Below the pieces are notes generated by a model that saw only the letters and a program-made list of their open reading frames with translations, was not told where the DNA came from and made no database searches. Position numbers and translations under genes: made by a program. DNA of 8,184 nt, taken from contig DAOLNV010000033.1 of NCBI GenBank assembly GCA_035416745.1, positions 1-8,184 on the forward strand, read 5' to 3'. The stretch is from Candidatus Hydrogenedentota bacterium (GTDB taxonomy: Bacteria > Hydrogenedentota > Hydrogenedentia > Hydrogenedentales > SLHB01). Below, in pieces: positions 5,772 to 8,184 of this stretch; positions within the stretch are counted from its first letter, which is position 1; each line of letters starts with the position of its first letter.

Positions 5772-5950
5772 GCGAGAGGGCACAGGTTGCGAAGGGGCGG
5801 CGGCACTTGGCTGCCCGGGCCGCTGGCTGCTGTACGTACTTGACCCGCAGTTGCAGGGGAGACCTTCGGTCCAAGGAGTGGCGCGGTCGGGAAACCGCGC
5901 CAAAGCGGGAGTATGGACATGCCCGCCGCTAGCTGGCAAAATGGCATCAA
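5772..5950 (+). other. Spacer between isomerase-like gene and recD2
   Basis: These 179 bases hold no credible gene. A smaller stem (GACC/GGTC around TTC) lies about 20 bases before the main hairpin at 5879-5902. I saw no clear promoter for recD2. The two plus-strand genes have unrelated roles and may still share a transcript. Confidence 0.45.
5879..5902. terminator. Hairpin after the isomerase-like gene, possible terminator
   Basis: TGGCGCGGT (5879-5887) pairs perfectly with ACCGCGCCA (5894-5902) around a six-base loop, giving a strong nine-base-pair GC-rich stem 107 bases after the isomerase-like stop codon. There is no T-run downstream (AAGCGGGAG follows), so it is not a standard intrinsic terminator. 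It may aid termination, stabilise the 3' end, or be unrelated. Confidence 0.35.
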
Positions 5951-8184
5951 ATGAAGCACTTACGCCATGGACAGAATACCCGCGACGTGACGCAGCCGAA
6001 CGGCGATGCCCGGCAGGGGGAGTTGCTGCCGGAGGATGCGCCGCGCGCGCCGGATAGTCTGGATATGGTCGAGGGCGTGGTGGACCGCATTGTCTATGAG
6101 AGCGCCGAGACGGGTTTTTTCGTGGCGCGTCTGCGCGACAAGAAGACACGCGACCTGGTGACGTTTGTGGGGAACGTCGCGGCGGTATCGGCGGGCGAGA
6201 CCATCCGCATCTGGGGCCGGTGGGTGAACGATCCGAAATTCGGGCGGCAGCTCCGCATGGAGCGTTACGAGATCGTTCTGCCCAACACGGTGCACGGCAT
6301 CGAGAAATACCTGGGCTCGGGGCTGATTCCGGGGATCGGGCCCGAATTCGCGAAACGGCTGGTGAAAGCTTTCGGCGTCGACACCTTGCGGGTCATCAGC
6401 GAGGAGCCCAAACGGCTGCAGACCGTTCAGGGCATCGGGCGCAAACGCGCGGCGCAGCTCTGCGACGCCTGGCAGCGGCAGAAGGCGATCCAGTCGATCA
6501 TGCTGTTTCTGCAGGGTCACGGCATCGGCGTGAACCAGGCCGTTCGCATTTACAAACGTTACGGCGACAAGGCCGTGGCTGTCTTGCGTGAAAACCCGTA
6601 CCGCCTGGCCCAGGACATCTCAGGCATCGCCTTCAAGAGCGCCGACAAGATTGCAGAGCAATTGGGAGTGGCGCGGAACGCCCCGCAGCGCATCGAAGCG
6701 GGGATCCTTTACCTCCTGGACCGGGCGGGCGATTCGGGCCACGTCTTCGAGCGGGCCGAAACCCTCGTGCAGGAGGCCGGCGAACTCCTCGGGGTCGAGG
6801 AGGGGGCCGAAGTATTCGAGAGGGCCCTGGCGGTACTAGTCGCCCGCGAGCAGGTCGTGCGCGAGGATGACGCGGTCTTTCTCCGGCGTCTGTGGCACGC
6901 CGAATCGGACTGCGCCTACCTGCTCAGGCGTCTGATCGCGACGCCGGGCGCGCAGCTGGTCATCCAGACCGACAAGGCCATCCAGTGGGTCGAGACAACC
7001 CATTCGATCCGGTTGTCGGACGAACAGCGCGACGCGATCAGCACCGCCATTCGTGAAAAGGTGCTGGTCATCACGGGCGGCCCCGGCACGGGCAAGACCA
7101 CGGTGCTCAACGGCATTCTTGCCATATTCCATGCGAAGAATGTGTCGATGGAACTGGCCGCGCCGACGGGCCGCGCGGCCAAGCGCATGGAAGCCGCGAC
7201 GGGGCGCGAAGCCCGCACCATCCACCGCCTGCTCGAATACAGCCCGAAGGAGGGCGGGTTTCAACGCAACGCGGCCAGGCCTCTCGATGCCGATCTGATC
7301 GTGATTGACGAAGCTTCAATGGTCGACATTACCCTGATGCAGAGCCTGTTGCTCGCGATCCCCAAGCAAGCCCGGCTCATTCTCGTGGGCGACGTGGATC
7401 AGCTCCCGTCAGTGGGGCCGGGCAACGTGTTGCTTGACGTTATCGCCAGCCAGGCCGTCCCGGTGGTTTGGCTGAAAACGGTATTCCGCCAGGCGGCCCA
7501 AAGCGGCATCATCGCCAACGCCCACCGCATCAACAAAGGCCAAATGCCCGAGTTCAACACCACGGATTTCTTCCTGGTTCAGCGCAAAGACCCGGTCAAG
7601 GCGCTGGAAACGGTGGTGCACCTGGTCACCGAGCGCATGCCGGCGAAATTCGGGTTCGACCCGAAACGGGACGTACAAGTGCTGGCGCCGATGCGGCGGG
7701 GCGAGGCCGGCGTTACCCGTCTCAACGAAGCCCTGCAGCAAGCCTTGAACCCCGGCGCCGTCCCCATACAACACCGTCTCTTCGGCTGCGGCGACAAGGT
7801 GATGCAGCTTTCCAACAACTATGAATTGGACGTGTTCAACGGCGACGCAGGCATTGTTGCCGTCGTAGACGACGAACTGCGCGAGGTCCAGATAGCGTAC
7901 GATGACCGGGCGGTGTTATACGGTTTCGATGACCTCGATGAGGTGGGGCTTGCCTATGCCAGCACGGTGCACAAAGCCCAGGGCAGCGAATACCCCGCGG
8001 TGGTCATGCCGGTGCTGACCGAGCACTTTTTGCTGCTCCAGCGCAATATCCTGTACACGGCCGTCACGCGCGCCAGCAAGCTCGTGGTCATCGTGGGCGA
8101 CCCGAAAGCCGTCGCGCTGGCTGTGCGCAATACCAAACAAACCCGGCGAAACACGCGCCTCGCCGACCGGCTGTCCAACCGCGC
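5951..8184 (+). CDS. recD2: RecD2-type 5'-3' DNA helicase (C-terminus outside window)
   Basis: An SF1B helicase of the RecD2/YrrC family, which unwinds DNA 5' to 3' in repair and replication-fork maintenance without RecBC. The window holds 744 codons with no stop. After an unconserved lead (1-38) come an OB-like N-terminal region (VEGVVDRIVYESAETGFFVA), tandem helix-hairpin-helix motifs (about 115-175, GLIPGIGPEFAKRL and TVQGIGRKRAAQL), and the typical FLQGHGIGVNQAVRIYKRYG. Helicase motifs are intact: Walker A GGPGTGKTT (376-384, Lys382), Walker B VIDEAS (451-456), motif III LVGDVDQLPSVGPG, motif IV arginine in FRQ (Arg513), motif V STVHKAQGSE (671-680) and motif VI YTAVTRA (Arg707). The sequence ends at NTRLADRLSNR, close to the usual family end, so only a short tail is missing. 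The ATG at 5951 is the first in frame after a TAG at 5930 but lacks a clear ribosome site; the ATG at 6065, directly before the conserved region, is an alternative. Confidence 0.94.
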   Translation, partial: MKHLRHGQNTRDVTQPNGDARQGELLPEDAPRAPDSLDMVEGVVDRIVYESAETGFFVARLRDKKTRDLVTFVGNVAAVSAGETIRIWGRWVNDPKFGRQLRMERYEIVLPNTVHGIEKYLGSGLIPGIGPEFAKRLVKAFGVDTLRVISEEPKRLQTVQGIGRKRAAQLCDAWQRQKAIQSIMLFLQGHGIGVNQAVRIYKRYGDKAVAVLRENPYRLAQDISGIAFKSADKIAEQLGVARNAPQRIEAGILYLLDRAGDSGHVFERAETLVQEAGELLGVEEGAEVFERALAVLVAREQVVREDDAVFLRRLWHAESDCAYLLRRLIATPGAQLVIQTDKAIQWVETTHSIRLSDEQRDAISTAIREKVLVITGGPGTGKTTVLNGILAIFHAKNVSMELAAPTGRAAKRMEAATGREARTIHRLLEYSPKEGGFQRNAARPLDADLIVIDEASMVDITLMQSLLLAIPKQARLILVGDVDQLPSVGPGNVLLDVIASQAVPVVWLKTVFRQAAQSGIIANAHRINKGQMPEFNTTDFFLVQRKDPVKALETVVHLVTERMPAKFGFDPKRDVQVLAPMRRGEAGVTRLNEALQQALNPGAVPIQHRLFGCGDKVMQLSNNYELDVFNGDAGIVAVVDDELREVQIAYDDRAVLYGFDDLDEVGLAYASTVHKAQGSEYPAVVMPVLTEHFLLLQRNILYTAVTRASKLVVIVGDPKAVALAVRNTKQTRRNTRLADRLSNR

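Noticed and set aside
4983..6149. A 388-codon minus-strand open frame across the isomerase-like gene and the recD2 start
   Set aside because: It lies opposite two well-supported genes, and its translation is arginine/proline-rich with no family motif, typical of a shadow frame.
6836..7264. Minus-strand frames opposite recD2
   Set aside because: They lie across the Walker A region of a complete helicase reading frame and encode arginine-rich shadow sequence.

Overview
The window (about 60% GC by eye) reads as a piece of chromosome from a diderm bacterium, probably an uncultured or poorly sampled lineage. The supporting signs are a phage-shock-protein (Psp) operon of the PspA/PspB/PspC type behind a sigma-54 promoter, a large PAS-containing hybrid histidine kinase, an exported sugar-isomerase-like TIM barrel of a kind common in Planctomycetota/Verrucomicrobiota/Hydrogenedentota-like genomes, and a stand-alone RecD2 helicase. 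The phylum assignment is inference only. No phage, transposase, CRISPR, tRNA or rRNA gene was recognised.

Layout. Minus strand, right to left: a hybrid histidine kinase (4591-2234) with its own sigma-70-type promoter and a likely downstream terminator (2133-2111); a partly unexplained spacer holding a dyad and a strong sigma-54 promoter (about 1860-1843); then pspA (1760-1074), two consecutive small PspB-like membrane proteins (942-664 and 625-314) and a pspC-domain gene (from 314, or internally from 200) that runs off the left edge. Plus strand, left to right: an exported xylose-isomerase-like TIM-barrel protein (4911-5771) and recD2 (5951 to beyond the right edge, missing only its C-terminal tail).

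How it fits together. The Psp genes form one transcription unit for envelope stress. PspA would bind and stabilise the inner membrane, and the small PspB-like proteins and PspC would sit in the membrane as sensors or anchors. The sigma-54 promoter implies a PspF-type AAA+ activator encoded elsewhere. The hybrid kinase upstream is a separate transcription unit with no response regulator or HPt protein beside it, so any link to Psp is only positional. The kinase and the isomerase-like gene are divergent, separated by 319 bases containing the kinase promoter and a 25-bp direct repeat.

The most notable points are the duplicated, diverged PspB-like pair, the near-consensus sigma-54 promoter with a dyad just upstream, the two credible starts of pspC, and a lower-GC stretch in front of the psp operon that may be an element remnant. 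Nothing here amounts to a clearly new system; the variant psp operon is the best candidate for a closer look.
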